Of a DNA stretch of 64,000 bases, positions 34,296 through 45,212 are shown piece by piece. The stretch covers positions 372,001 through 436,000 of the forward strand of contig NZ_VJYI01000006.1 of the NCBI RefSeq assembly GCF_008065375.1, in the 5' to 3' direction. The stretch's first letter is position 1; each line of letters begins with the position of its first letter. The position numbers and the translations under genes were made by a program. Under the pieces are notes generated by a model. That model was not told where the DNA came from. It was given only the letters and a program-made list of their open reading frames with translations, and made no database searches. Source of the stretch: Nonomuraea sp. SYSU D8015. GTDB taxonomy: Bacteria > Actinomycetota > Actinomycetes > Streptosporangiales > Streptosporangiaceae.

Positions 34296-35102
34296 TCAAG
34301 GCGTCCGCTCCAGGGACCGCTCGCCCGTCACCCGGCCGTCGGAGAGCTCGACCAGCCGGCTCGCGCACCGCTCGGCCAGCCGCCGGTCGTGGGTCACCAG
34401 CAGGAGCGTCTGGCCGATTTGGTGGAGGTCGAGCAGCAGGTCCATCACCTGCTCGCCGGTGTGGCTGTCCAGCGCCCCCGTCGGCTCGTCGGCCAGCAGC
34501 ACGGCGGGCCGGTTCATCAGGGCGCGGGCGACGGCGACGCGCTGGCGTTCGCCGCCGCTCAGCACGGCCGGATAGAGGCCGGCGCGGTCGGCGATGCCGA
34601 GCTCGTCCAGCAGTTCGAGCGCGCGCCTGCGGGCGTGCGCGGCGGGCGTGCCGGTCAGTTGCGCGGCCAGGGCCACGTTGTCGAGCGCGGGCAGGTCGTC
34701 GATCAGGTTGAAGAACTGGAAGATCATGCCGATCCCGCGCCGCCTGAACAGCGCCAGCCCCGTCTCGTCCAGCCGCCCCAGATCCTCGCCGCGGACGGTG
34801 ACCGTCCCCGAGGTCGGCCGGTCCAGCCCGGCGATCATGTTGAGCAGCGTCGACTTGCCGCACCCCGACGGCCCCATCACCGCGACCGCCTCGCCGGCCC
34901 GGATCTCCAGCGAGACGCCCTCCAACGCCGCAGTCTCGCCGTAGTGCTTGCTCACCGCGTCGAGTCGCACGACGACCTGGTCAGATGTCGCCGGGTCCGC
35001 GACGGTGTCTGATGTCGCCGGGTCCGCGACGGTGTCTGATGTCGCCGGGTCCGCGACGGTGTCTGATGTCGCCGAGCCCGCGACGGTGCTCTCGTTGGAC
35101 AT
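34296..35102 (-). CDS. ABC transporter ATP-binding protein with N-terminal repeats
   Basis: A 268-residue LolD/MacB-type ATPase. Walker A is GPSGCGKST (about residues 77-85), the Q-loop is MIFQFFNLIDDLP, the signature is LSGGERQR, Walker B is VLLADEPTGALDS, and the switch His is in LLLVTHDRR. Unusually, residues about 5-41 are four near-identical nine-residue repeats, TVADPATSD, with no counterpart in the family. The catalytic core is complete. It is cotranscribed with the FtsX permease and divergent from the NarL-type two-component system. Confidence 0.92.
   Translation of the reverse strand: MSNESTVAGSATSDTVADPATSDTVADPATSDTVADPATSDQVVVRLDAVSKHYGETAALEGVSLEIRAGEAVAVMGPSGCGKSTLLNMIAGLDRPTSGTVTVRGEDLGRLDETGLALFRRRGIGMIFQFFNLIDDLPALDNVALAAQLTGTPAAHARRRALELLDELGIADRAGLYPAVLSGGERQRVAVARALMNRPAVLLADEPTGALDSHTGEQVMDLLLDLHQIGQTLLLVTHDRRLAERCASRLVELSDGRVTGERSLERTP
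34981..35088. repeat. Four 27-bp in-frame tandem repeats
   Basis: Units at 34981-35007, 35008-35034, 35035-35061 and 35062-35088 are identical but for a few bases. Twenty-seven bases equal nine codons, so copy-number change keeps the ABC ATPase frame (protein unit TVADPATSD). Confidence 0.95.
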
Positions 35103-35239
35103 GAGAGGAGGCTATGAGCGGACCTGGGGGCGGGGCATCCTTCCCGGGATGCAATCCCGCCGCACCATCATCCCGTGGATGTACGGCAGTGGGCTCGCGG
35201 GCTGATGCGGATCACGGAGCGGTCTGCGATCGTGAAGGC

Positions 35240-36082
35240 GTGACGTACGGCCTGATCACCGCCGTGGTGGCGCTCTCCGCGGTCGCGGGCTGGCTGGGCC
35301 TGCTCCTCATACGGTCCCGGCGGCGGCACCGCGCGGCCATCGAGGAGCGCGGCCGGCTCCTGGAACGCGAGAGGCAGAGCGCCGCCAGGGCGGCGGTCGA
35401 CGCCGAGCGGGCCAGGATCGCCAGGGAGTTGCACGACATCGTCAGCCACAACGTCAGCCTCATGGTGGTCCAGGCGAGTGCCGCGAGGGAAGTGCTGGCC
35501 ACCATGCCCGGCGAGGCCGAGGCGGCGCTCCAGGCCGTGGAGGGCGCGGGCCGTGCCGCCATGACCGAGTTGCGCCACCTGCTGGGCCTGCTCGCCCCCT
35601 CCCCGGACGGCGACGACGACTCGCCCGCCGATCCGTCGCCGGGGCTGGCTCGGCTCAGCACGTTGATCGACCGGTTCGCCTTCGCCGGGCTGCCCGCCGA
35701 GGTGCGGATCTCGGGGGAGCCGCGGCCGCTGCCGCCGGGCGTGGACGCGACCGCGTACCGGATCGTGCAGGAGGCGCTGACCAACGCGCTCAAGCACGCG
35801 GCGCCAGGCGCGAAGGTCGAGGTGACGATCCGTTACGCCGAGCACCAGCTGCGGGTGGAGGTGTTGAACACCGGCCGCAGCGTCCTCACTGACGACCACG
35901 GCCTGCCCGGCGGCCCGGGTGCCGTCGGCGGCGTCGGGAAGGGCGCCGGGGACGGAGGGGCCGGGCGGGGGCTGCTGGGGCTGCGGGAGCGGGTCGCGCT
36001 CTACGGCGGAGACCTGGACGCCCGGCGTCGCCTCGGCGGCGGTTACCGCGTACGCGCCCGCCTCCCCCTGGAGCGGCCATGA
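35240..36082 (+). CDS. NarL-type sensor histidine kinase
   Basis: A 280-residue kinase with one membrane helix near the N-terminus (LITAVVALSAVAGWLGLLLI), a short coiled linker, the HisKA_3 dimer/phosphoacceptor helix ARIARELHDIVSHNVSLMV (His is the phosphoacceptor), and a HATPase_c domain (AYRIVQEALTNALKHA; GRGLLGLRERVALYGG). It has almost no sensor domain. The GTG at 35240 gives a normal N-terminus; earlier in-frame starts add unlikely sequence. ATGA overlap with the response regulator. It is divergent from the ABC exporter and probably controls it. Confidence 0.88.
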   Translation: MTYGLITAVVALSAVAGWLGLLLIRSRRRHRAAIEERGRLLERERQSAARAAVDAERARIARELHDIVSHNVSLMVVQASAAREVLATMPGEAEAALQAVEGAGRAAMTELRHLLGLLAPSPDGDDDSPADPSPGLARLSTLIDRFAFAGLPAEVRISGEPRPLPPGVDATAYRIVQEALTNALKHAAPGAKVEVTIRYAEHQLRVEVLNTGRSVLTDDHGLPGGPGAVGGVGKGAGDGGAGRGLLGLRERVALYGGDLDARRRLGGGYRVRARLPLERP

Positions 36083-36759
36083 CGAGGGAGCCCCGGGTGC
36101 TGATCGCCGACGACCAGGCCCTGATCCGCAGCGGCTTCCGGCTGATCCTCACCACGCGCGGCATCGACGTGGTCGGCGAGGCGGCCGACGGGGCACAAGC
36201 GGTGGCGGCGGCGCAGGAGCTGCGGCCGGACGTCGTGCTCATGGACATCCGCATGCCCGCCATGGACGGCCTGGAAGCGGCCCGGCGGATCCTGGCGCAG
36301 GATCCGGGCTGCCGGGTCCTCATGCTGACCACCTTCGACCTCGACCGCTACGTCTACGCCGCGCTGGCCCTCGGCGCGAGCGGCTTCCTGCTGAAGGACG
36401 TCACGCCCGAGCACCTGGCCGCCTCCGTGCGGCTGGTCACCACCGGGGACGCGCTGTTGGCCCCGTCGATCACCCGGCGGCTGGTGGAGCGCTTCGCCGC
36501 CGCCGACCGCGCGGGCGTTCCCGCCCCGGCCGGACACGCCGACCTGGCGACCCTGACACCACGCGAGGTCGAGGTGCTGACGCTGATGGGGCGCGGCCTG
36601 TCCAACGCGGAGCTGGCCGGCGTGCTATGCCTCAGCGAGACCACGGTGAAGACCCACGTCGCCCGGATCTTCGCCAAGCTCGGCCTGCGCGACCGCGCTC
36701 AGGCCGTCGTCGTCGCGTACGAGACCGGCCTGGTCAGCGCCGGTGAGAGCAACCTGTAG
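36079..36759 (+). CDS. LuxR/NarL-type response regulator
   Basis: A 226-residue regulator. The receiver domain (about residues 1-120) has the acidic pair in VLIADDQALIR, the phosphoacceptor Asp in DVVLMDIRMPAMDG, and the conserved Lys in FLLKDVTPE. The LuxR helix-turn-helix is at the C-terminus: LTPREVEVLTLMGRGLSNAE followed by LSETTVKTHVARI. It pairs with the overlapping histidine kinase upstream. The adjacent FtsX/ATPase exporter is the likely target. Confidence 0.93.
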   Translation: MTREPRVLIADDQALIRSGFRLILTTRGIDVVGEAADGAQAVAAAQELRPDVVLMDIRMPAMDGLEAARRILAQDPGCRVLMLTTFDLDRYVYAALALGASGFLLKDVTPEHLAASVRLVTTGDALLAPSITRRLVERFAAADRAGVPAPAGHADLATLTPREVEVLTLMGRGLSNAELAGVLCLSETTVKTHVARIFAKLGLRDRAQAVVVAYETGLVSAGESNL

Positions 36760-36801
36760 CGGCGGGTCCCTCCAGGCGGGGCGCGCCCTTAGTCTGTCGG
36801 C

Positions 36802-37641
36802 ATGGCCTTCATCGTGACCACGGGCGCCACCGGCCGGCTCGGCGGCAGGATCGCCGCCCGGCTCGCGGCGGCCGGCGTCGAGCAGCGGCTCGTCTCCCGC
36901 AGCGCCGGCCGCGTCCCGCCGCTCGACCGCGCGAGCGCGGTCAGCGCCGACTACGGCGACCCCGAGGCGATGCGGCGGGCCCTCGACGGGGCGACGACCG
37001 TGCTGTTCGTGTCGGCCTCGGAGAGCGCCGACCGCCTCGACCGGCACCGCGCCTTCGTCGACGCCGCCCGCGACGCCGCCGTCACGCACCTGGTCTACAT
37101 CTCCTTCTACGGCGCCTCGCCGTCGGCCACGTTCACGCTGGCGCGCGACCACTGGGCCACCGAGCAGCACATCCGCGACAGCGGCCTGCCCTTCACCTTC
37201 CTGCGCGACAACCTGTACGCCGACTTCCTGCCCATGATGGCCGGCGACGACGGCGTGATCCGCGGCCCGGCCGGTCAGGGACGGGTGGCGGCCGTGGCCC
37301 AGGACGACATCGCCGACGCGGCCACCGCGGTGCTGCTCGACCCGGGCGCGCACGAGGGCGCGACCTACGATCTCACCGGGCCGCGGGCGCTGACCCTGGA
37401 CGAGGTCGCCGCCACGCTGAGCATGGCGACCGGGCGCACCTATGCCTACCATCCCGAGACCCTCGAGGAGGCGTACGCCTCCCGCCAGGTGTACGGGGCG
37501 CCGGAGTGGCAGCTCGAGGCGTGGGTGTCCACCTACCTGGCGATCGCCGCCGGCGAGCTGGAAGGCGTGAGCGACGCCGTCCCGGCCCTCACCGGGCGCC
37601 CGGCGACCACCTTCGAGGAACTGCTCGCCGGGACGCGGTGA
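36802..37641 (+). CDS. NmrA-like NAD(P)-binding protein
   Basis: A 279-residue atypical SDR. TTGATGRLGGRIAARL (about residues 6-21) is the NAD(P) loop TGATGxxG. HLVYISFYGASPSATF and FLRDNLYADFLPMM are typical of the NmrA/quinone-oxidoreductase-like group, which lacks the usual Y-x-x-x-K in a standard position. Such proteins sense redox cofactors or reduce quinones; the role here is not known. A single gene 42 bases after the response regulator. Confidence 0.85.
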   Translation: MAFIVTTGATGRLGGRIAARLAAAGVEQRLVSRSAGRVPPLDRASAVSADYGDPEAMRRALDGATTVLFVSASESADRLDRHRAFVDAARDAAVTHLVYISFYGASPSATFTLARDHWATEQHIRDSGLPFTFLRDNLYADFLPMMAGDDGVIRGPAGQGRVAAVAQDDIADAATAVLLDPGAHEGATYDLTGPRALTLDEVAATLSMATGRTYAYHPETLEEAYASRQVYGAPEWQLEAWVSTYLAIAAGELEGVSDAVPALTGRPATTFEELLAGTR

Positions 37642-37714
37642 GCGGGGCACCCGTCGTTTGACCGGTGTCGCGTGACCGCTTATTTTCTCACCGGTAGTTA
37701 CTTAAGGGGCGCTC

Positions 37715-38857
37715 ATGGACCAGAGGTACTCGCCGGTTCAGGACGTCCGGCGGCACCACCGCCGGCTCGTGCTGCGCAGCCTGCGGGACGACGGCCCGCA
37801 GCCGCGCGCGGACCTGGCGCGCCGGCTGGGCCTGTCGGCCACCACGATGACGAAGGTGGTCGGGCAGCTCCTCGACGAGGGACTGGTCGCGGAGGGCGCC
37901 GTGGAGGGCGTCGGTCAGCGGGTCGGCCGGCCGTCCACCGGCATCCAGATCCGCGCGGACGCCCGCCACGTGATCGGCGTCCAGGTCGGCGCCGGCACGG
38001 TTCAGCTGGGCCTGTGCGACCTCAGGGCCCAGGTCCGCCGGAGCGCGTCGTTCGCCTTCGACCTCGCCGCCGAGAGCCCCGAGCAGGTCGTGGCGCGGAT
38101 CGCCGAGGCCGCCTCCGGGCTCTCGGCGGACGTGCCCGCCGACCGGCTGCTCGGCATCGGGGTCGCCGCCCCGGGGCCGGTGGATCCCGCGCACCGCCGC
38201 AACGTCCTGTCGGTCAACCTGGGCTGGCGCGAGGTGGCCTTCGCCGACCTGCTGGAGGCCGCGCTGGGCGTGCCGACCGTGGTGGACCACAACGTGCGCT
38301 CCATGGCGCTGGCCGAGAGCCGCTACGGGGAGACGGAGGGCGCGGACCCCCTCCTCTACGTGTACGTCCGCACGGGCGTCGGCGCCGGCCTGGTGATCGG
38401 CGGCCGCCCCTTCCGCCCCGGCGCCTACGGGGTCACCGAGCTGGGCCATCTGCGCGTGCTGGAGAAGGGCCGCCCGTGCGCGTGCGGCGCGACCGGCTGC
38501 CTGGAGACCGTGGTCTCGGAGCCGTACATCGCCGAGCAGCTCGGCCGCCGCCCCTCCAACCCGCTCGCCGAGCTGCCGGAAGCCCTCCTGGACGACCTCG
38601 TCGACCACCTGACCACCGGCCTGGCCAGCGCGGTCAACCTGCTCAACCCCGAGCTGATCATGCTCGGCGGGATCTTCCGGCCGGCTCCGGAGCCGGTGTT
38701 CGACCGGGTGCGCGCGGCGCTGCGCGCCAAGGCGTTCCCCGTGCTGCGCGACATGGTACGGGTGGAGCGGCCGACGCTCGGCGGCGACGCCGGCGTGGTG
38801 GGTGGGGCAAGCGTTGCCTTGGACTGTTTCCTGTACGAAGGGAGGACTTGTGGTTAA
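37715..38857 (+). CDS. ROK-family transcriptional regulator
   Basis: A 380-residue ROK repressor. An N-terminal winged helix (RADLARRLGLSATTMTKVVG) precedes the actin-like ROK fold. The zinc/sugar site is visible as GVTELGHLRVLEKGRPCACGATGCLET, with the Cys-x-Cys-x(4)-Cys motif. VYVRTGVGAGLVIGG is the phosphate loop. Such proteins bind a sugar and control carbohydrate genes. It overlaps the glycosidase-like gene by eight bases, so the sugar is probably the product or substrate of that protein. It begins after a ribosome-binding site that is weak. Confidence 0.92.
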   Translation: MDQRYSPVQDVRRHHRRLVLRSLRDDGPQPRADLARRLGLSATTMTKVVGQLLDEGLVAEGAVEGVGQRVGRPSTGIQIRADARHVIGVQVGAGTVQLGLCDLRAQVRRSASFAFDLAAESPEQVVARIAEAASGLSADVPADRLLGIGVAAPGPVDPAHRRNVLSVNLGWREVAFADLLEAALGVPTVVDHNVRSMALAESRYGETEGADPLLYVYVRTGVGAGLVIGGRPFRPGAYGVTELGHLRVLEKGRPCACGATGCLETVVSEPYIAEQLGRRPSNPLAELPEALLDDLVDHLTTGLASAVNLLNPELIMLGGIFRPAPEPVFDRVRAALRAKAFPVLRDMVRVERPTLGGDAGVVGGASVALDCFLYEGRTCG

Positions 38858-39812
38858 TCGTGTTTACGCTCCGCTCGCGGCGTTCGATCCGCTGGCGGGC
38901 TCGGTGGTGCTCGCGCCCGAGAAGGACGAGGAGGGCTACTGGGTGGGCGCCGCCGGCGTACTGCACGATGGCGAGCGGTTCTGGCTGACCTACCGGCGGC
39001 GCCGGCCCAGAGGCGCCGCGTCGGAGCGCGGCTGGCAGTGCGCGGTCGCGGTGAGCGAGGACGGCGTCGATTTCACCGACGTGTGGTCGGTGCACAAGGA
39101 CGAACTGGGCACCCCCTCGATGGAGCGCTTCTGCCTGATGCCGGCCGACGACGGCGGCTTCCGGCTCTACATGTCGTACGTGGACCCGGCGGACAACCGG
39201 TGGCGCATCGACGCGCTGACCGCCGGGCACCCGTCCGCGTTCGACGTGGCCAGGGCCCGGCCGGTCCTTACCGCGGCCTCGACCGGCACCGAGGGCGTCA
39301 AGGACCCGTACGTGCTGCGCGCCGGGCCGGTCACGTACCTGTTCGCCAGCTACGCCGAGCCGCTGGAGATCCCCCACCCGGACGCCCACGCCACCGCCGA
39401 CATCTACAACGCCGGCGTCACCACGCACCCCACCGGCCTGGCCACCAGCCTCGACGGCGAGTCGTTCACCTGGCGGGGCGGCGTCCTGCCGGTCGGCACG
39501 GGCTGGGACCGCTACCAGGCCAGGCTCAACAGCATCGTCCCCATCCCCGGCGGGGGATACGTGGGCTTCTACGACGGCTCCGCCTCGCACGCGGAGAACT
39601 ACGAGGAGCGCTGCGGCATCGCCGTCTCCTCCGACCTGTTCGGCTGGCGGCGGCTGTCGGAGTACGGGCCGTGGGTGACCTCCCCGTACGGCAGCGGCTC
39701 CGTACGCTACCTCGACGCGCTGATCCTCGACGGCCACTGGTGGCTCTACTACGAGATGGCCCGCGCGGACGGCGCGCACGACCTACGCGTTCTGCGCGTT
39801 CGAGCCGAATGA
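38850..39812 (+). CDS. Glycosidase-like five-bladed beta-propeller protein
   Basis: A 320-residue protein with repeated beta-propeller blades (GVLHDGERFWLTYRRR; CAVAVSEDGVDFTDVW; VLRAGPVTYLFASYAEP; RYLDALILDGHWWLYYEMAR). The layout resembles clan GH-F/J glycosidases and GH130 phosphorylases. I cannot assign the acidic catalytic pair with confidence. There is no signal peptide, so it acts inside the cell. The start is the GTG at 38850 with GGGAGG four bases before it. The coupling to a ROK regulator indicates use of an intracellular oligosaccharide. Confidence 0.72.
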   Translation: MVNRVYAPLAAFDPLAGSVVLAPEKDEEGYWVGAAGVLHDGERFWLTYRRRRPRGAASERGWQCAVAVSEDGVDFTDVWSVHKDELGTPSMERFCLMPADDGGFRLYMSYVDPADNRWRIDALTAGHPSAFDVARARPVLTAASTGTEGVKDPYVLRAGPVTYLFASYAEPLEIPHPDAHATADIYNAGVTTHPTGLATSLDGESFTWRGGVLPVGTGWDRYQARLNSIVPIPGGGYVGFYDGSASHAENYEERCGIAVSSDLFGWRRLSEYGPWVTSPYGSGSVRYLDALILDGHWWLYYEMARADGAHDLRVLRVRAE

Positions 39813-39877
39813 GCCGGACTCTTGTCGCCGCACCACACTAGTCTCCATAGAAGGCATTCATGGGGGCGGAGGGATCA

Positions 39878-41635
<1,758 letters not shown>

Positions 41636-41649
41636 CCACAGGTGATTTC

Positions 41650-42789
41650 GTGAAGATCCTCCACACCGCGGACTGGCACGTGGGCAAGGTGCTCAAGGGC
41701 CGCCCCCGGATCGACGAGCACCGCGACGTGCTGCGCGAGCTGGTCGCGGCCGCCCGGACCCACGACGTCGACGCCGTCATCGTGGCCGGCGACCTCTTCG
41801 ACACCTCCGCGCCCACGCCCGAGGCCCAGTCGCTGGTGCTCAACGCGCTCATGGCGCTGCGCGGCGACGGCAGGGACGTGATCGTGCTGGCCGGCAACCA
41901 CGACAACCCGCAGCTGCTGGAGGTCTACCGGCCGGTGCTGGGCAAGCTCGGCCTGCACGTGATCGGCTCCTTCCGGCGGCCCGACGCGGGCGGCACGCTC
42001 GCCTTCACCGCGCGGTCGGGGGAGCCGGTGCGGCTGGCCGTGCTGCCGTTCCTGTCACACCGGTACGTCGTACGCGCCGCCGAGGTCCTCACCGGCACGG
42101 CCGCCGACCACAACCGCGACTACGCCTCCCGCATCGGCGAGCTCATCGGCGCGCTCACGGCCGGTTTCCAGGGCGACACCGTCAACCTCGTCACCACCCA
42201 CGGCACCCTGCCCGGCGGGGCCTTCGGCGGCGGCGAGCGCGAGGCACAGTCGATCTTCTCCTACTACTTCGAGCCGACCGCCTTCCCGCCCGCCACCCAA
42301 TACGCCGCCCTCGGCCACCTGCACCGCCGCCAGCAAATCCCCGGCCCCTGCCCGATCTGGTACAGCGGCTCGCCCCTCGCCGTCGACTTCGGCGAGGAGG
42401 GCAACACCCCGGGCGCGCTGCTGGTCGAGGTCTCACCGGGGCGGCCCGCCGTGGTGCGGGAGCTGACGTTCACCTCGGCCCGCCGGCTGCGCACCGTGCG
42501 CGGCACGCTGGAGCAGCTGGAGGCCATCGAACCGGGCGACGACTGGCTCAAGGTGATCGTCGAGGAGAAACCCCGCGTCGGCCTCGCCGACGACGTGCGG
42601 GAGCTGCTGTCCGGCGCCGTCGACGTCATGCTGGACGAGAAGTTCCGGCCCGTGCCCGCCACGCGGCGGGCGAGCTCGGCCGACCGCAGCCCGCGCGAGC
42701 TGTTCCGCGACTACCTCGCCGCCACCGGACGCCACGACGATCAGGTGGCCACCCTGTTCGACCGGCTCTACGACGAGGTGACCGGCTGA
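41650..42789 (+). CDS. sbcD: SbcD/Mre11 nuclease
   Basis: A 379-residue DNA double-strand-break nuclease. All metallophosphoesterase motifs are present: HTADWHVGK (Asp8, His10), VAGDLFD, LAGNHDN, TTHGTLPG and ALGHLHRRQ. With SbcC it forms the Mre11-Rad50 complex, which clears blocked DNA ends. The GTG at 41650 has AGGTGA upstream; it lies 14 bases after herA. Its stop shares one base with the sbcC ATG (TGATG at 42787-42791). Confidence 0.95.
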   Translation: MKILHTADWHVGKVLKGRPRIDEHRDVLRELVAAARTHDVDAVIVAGDLFDTSAPTPEAQSLVLNALMALRGDGRDVIVLAGNHDNPQLLEVYRPVLGKLGLHVIGSFRRPDAGGTLAFTARSGEPVRLAVLPFLSHRYVVRAAEVLTGTAADHNRDYASRIGELIGALTAGFQGDTVNLVTTHGTLPGGAFGGGEREAQSIFSYYFEPTAFPPATQYAALGHLHRRQQIPGPCPIWYSGSPLAVDFGEEGNTPGALLVEVSPGRPAVVRELTFTSARRLRTVRGTLEQLEAIEPGDDWLKVIVEEKPRVGLADDVRELLSGAVDVMLDEKFRPVPATRRASSADRSPRELFRDYLAATGRHDDQVATLFDRLYDEVTG

Positions 42790-45212
42790 TGCGTCCCCTG
42801 CTGCTGCACCTCGACCACTTCGGCAGCTTCCGCGAGCCGGTGACCGTCGACTTCTCCGACACCGAATACTTCGCGCTCGTGGGCCCCACCGGCGCGGGCA
42901 AGAGCACGATCATCGACGCGATCTGCTTCGCGCTGTACGGCACGGTGCCGCGCTGGGGCCGGGAGGGCGCCGTCGCCCACGCCCTGGCGCCCTCCGTCAG
43001 CGCCGGCAAGGTGGCGATGGTCTTCGAGAGCGACGGGCGGCGCTACGGCGTGGCCCGCGCGATGGTGCGCGACGCCAAGGGCGCGGTGCGTACCAAAGAG
43101 GCCAGGCTCGACGAGCTGGACCCGGCGGCGCCGCTCGCCGGGGCGTTCGACGCGGTGGTCAAGCCGCTCGCCGAGGGCGAGAACGTCACCCCCGAGGCCC
43201 AGCAGGTGACCGGGCTGGAATACCGGTTCTTCACCCAGTGCGTGGTGCTGCCGCAGGGCCGCTTCGCCGAGTTCCTGCACGCCGCGCCCCGCGAGCGGCA
43301 GGACCTGCTGGTGCAGCTGCTCGACGCCGACGTGTACGAGCTGATCAGGCAGCGCGCCGCCCGCGAGGAGGAGACCGCCAAGCAGTCCGCCTCCTTCGCC
43401 CGCGACCAGCTCGCCAAGCTCTCCGGCGCGACGGAGGAGGCCGAGCGGGAGCTGGCCGAACGGCTGGCGGCGCTGCGCCGGCTGGCCGAGACCATGGGCG
43501 TCGACCTCGACCTGCTGCGGGCCCGCGAGGCCGACATCCGCCGCGCCGAGCAGGAGCGGGCGCTGGTCGCCGAGCGCCAGTCGGTGCTGGCCCAGCTCCG
43601 CATGCCCGCCGCGGTCCCGACCCTGGCCTCGGCCCGCCGCGCCGCCGCGGAGGCGGTCGAGACGCTGACCGCCGAGGTCGCCGCGCTCGAGGCCGACGAG
43701 CACGAGGCGTTCGAATCACTGACCGCGCTCGGCGACCGCGGCGCCCCACAGGCCGCCCTGGCCGCGCTCGACCACCGCGAACGGCTGCGGGCCGAGGCCG
43801 CCCGCGCCCGCGCGGCCGCCGCCTCGGCCGCCGCGGAGCTGGAGGGCCTGGCCGGGGAGCTGGCGACGGCCGACCAGGTGCTCGCCGCTGCAGAGCAGCA
43901 GCGCGAACGCCTGCGTGACGCCCACGCCGCCGCCCACCTGGTGGGCCGGCTCACCGTGGGCGAGCCCTGCCCCGTCTGCCACCACCCGATCTCCCGGCTG
44001 CCCCGCCACGAGCCGCCCGCCGACATGCGCACCGCCGACCGCGTCCTCGCCGGCGCCCGCGAGCGAGCCCAGCGCGCCAGAGCCGCCCACGCCAAGGCCG
44101 AGACCTCGGCGTCGATGTCGGCCACGCAGGCGGCCCGGCTGGAGTCCGAGCTGGCCGCGCTGCCCGCGCCCGGCGACCGGGCCGTGCTGGAGGCCCAGCT
44201 CGCCGCCATCGCCAAGGCCGACCAGCTGGCCGCCCAGGCACGCACAGCAGTACGCGCCGCCCGCCGCCGGCTGGAAGAGGCGCGGGCCGACGCCGAGCAG
44301 GTCGAGCGCCAGGCCGACTCCGCCTGGCGCACGCTCGAGGCCGCCCGTGACCGGCTGCTCGTCTCCGGCGCCCAGGACGACCCGCCACCGCCCCTCACCC
44401 GTGAGGACCTCCACCGGGCCTGGACCGAGCTGCTCGGCTGGCGCGACCGGGCCGCGCAGGCCGCCCGCGCCGCGCTGGCCGAGCGCGAGGAGCAGCTCGG
44501 CCAGGCCCGCGACCGGCTCGCCGCCGACCGCCACCGGCTGGCCGAGCGCCTGGCCGAGCACGGCGTCGTCGTCCCGCGCGACGCCTCGCCCGACCAGGTC
44601 GGCGCCGCCGTCGCCGGGAGCGTCGCGCGCGCGGAGGGCGCGCTCGACCGCCTCAAGGAGGAGCGCAAACGCGCCGCCGACCTGGAGAGCCAGATCGCGA
44701 TGAAGGAGCACGAGGCCAAGGTCGCCCACGAGCTGGCGCTCCGCCTGCGCGCCAACGCCTTCGAGCGCTGGCTGTGCGCCGAGGCCCTCGCCGTGCTGGT
44801 CGCCTCGGCCTCCGACACGCTGCGCGAGCTGTCCGACGGCCAGTACGAGCTGGCGCTCAGCGACAAGACCGGCGACATCGAGGTCATCGACTACGGCGAG
44901 GCGGGGATGCGGCGCAGCGCCCGCACGCTGTCCGGCGGCGAGACCTTCCAGGCCGCGCTCGCCCTCGCCCTGGCCCTGTCCGGCGCCGTCGCCAGAGGCC
45001 TCGACTCGATCTTCCTCGACGAGGGGTTCGGCACCCTCGACCCCGCCACGCTCGACACCGTCGCCACCACGCTCGAACGCCTCGCCGCCGGCCAGGAGCG
45101 CATGATCGGCGTCGTCACCCACGTTCCCGCGCTGGCCGAGCGGGTCCCGGTACGCTTCGAGGTCAGGCGCGACGCCAAGGGCTCCCATGTGAGGAAGGCG
45201 GGGATCGGATGA
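42789..45212 (+). CDS. sbcC: SbcC/Rad50 ATPase
   Basis: An 807-residue SMC-like ATPase. Walker A GPTGAGKST is about residues 36-44. Long Ala/Glu/Arg-rich coiled coils flank the zinc hook CPVC at residues 394-397 (GEPCPVCHHPISRLP). The signature RTLSGGETFQAALALALALS and Walker B SIFLDEGFGTLDP close the C-terminal half. At about 800 residues it is shorter than E. coli SbcC, near the archaeal Rad50 size. It forms a complex with SbcD; the overlap with nurA (ATGA at 45209-45212) suggests joint production. Confidence 0.95.
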   Translation: MRPLLLHLDHFGSFREPVTVDFSDTEYFALVGPTGAGKSTIIDAICFALYGTVPRWGREGAVAHALAPSVSAGKVAMVFESDGRRYGVARAMVRDAKGAVRTKEARLDELDPAAPLAGAFDAVVKPLAEGENVTPEAQQVTGLEYRFFTQCVVLPQGRFAEFLHAAPRERQDLLVQLLDADVYELIRQRAAREEETAKQSASFARDQLAKLSGATEEAERELAERLAALRRLAETMGVDLDLLRAREADIRRAEQERALVAERQSVLAQLRMPAAVPTLASARRAAAEAVETLTAEVAALEADEHEAFESLTALGDRGAPQAALAALDHRERLRAEAARARAAAASAAAELEGLAGELATADQVLAAAEQQRERLRDAHAAAHLVGRLTVGEPCPVCHHPISRLPRHEPPADMRTADRVLAGARERAQRARAAHAKAETSASMSATQAARLESELAALPAPGDRAVLEAQLAAIAKADQLAAQARTAVRAARRRLEEARADAEQVERQADSAWRTLEAARDRLLVSGAQDDPPPPLTREDLHRAWTELLGWRDRAAQAARAALAEREEQLGQARDRLAADRHRLAERLAEHGVVVPRDASPDQVGAAVAGSVARAEGALDRLKEERKRAADLESQIAMKEHEAKVAHELALRLRANAFERWLCAEALAVLVASASDTLRELSDGQYELALSDKTGDIEVIDYGEAGMRRSARTLSGGETFQAALALALALSGAVARGLDSIFLDEGFGTLDPATLDTVATTLERLAAGQERMIGVVTHVPALAERVPVRFEVRRDAKGSHVRKAGIG

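Noticed and set aside
34153..34299. TTG start for the FtsX permease overlapping the ATPase stop
   Set aside because: It would add 49 low-quality residues; GTG 34152 gives the usual family N-terminus. Not fully excluded.
34981..35088. CRISPR-like array
   Set aside because: Units are directly abutting without spacers and are in frame within an ABC ATPase.
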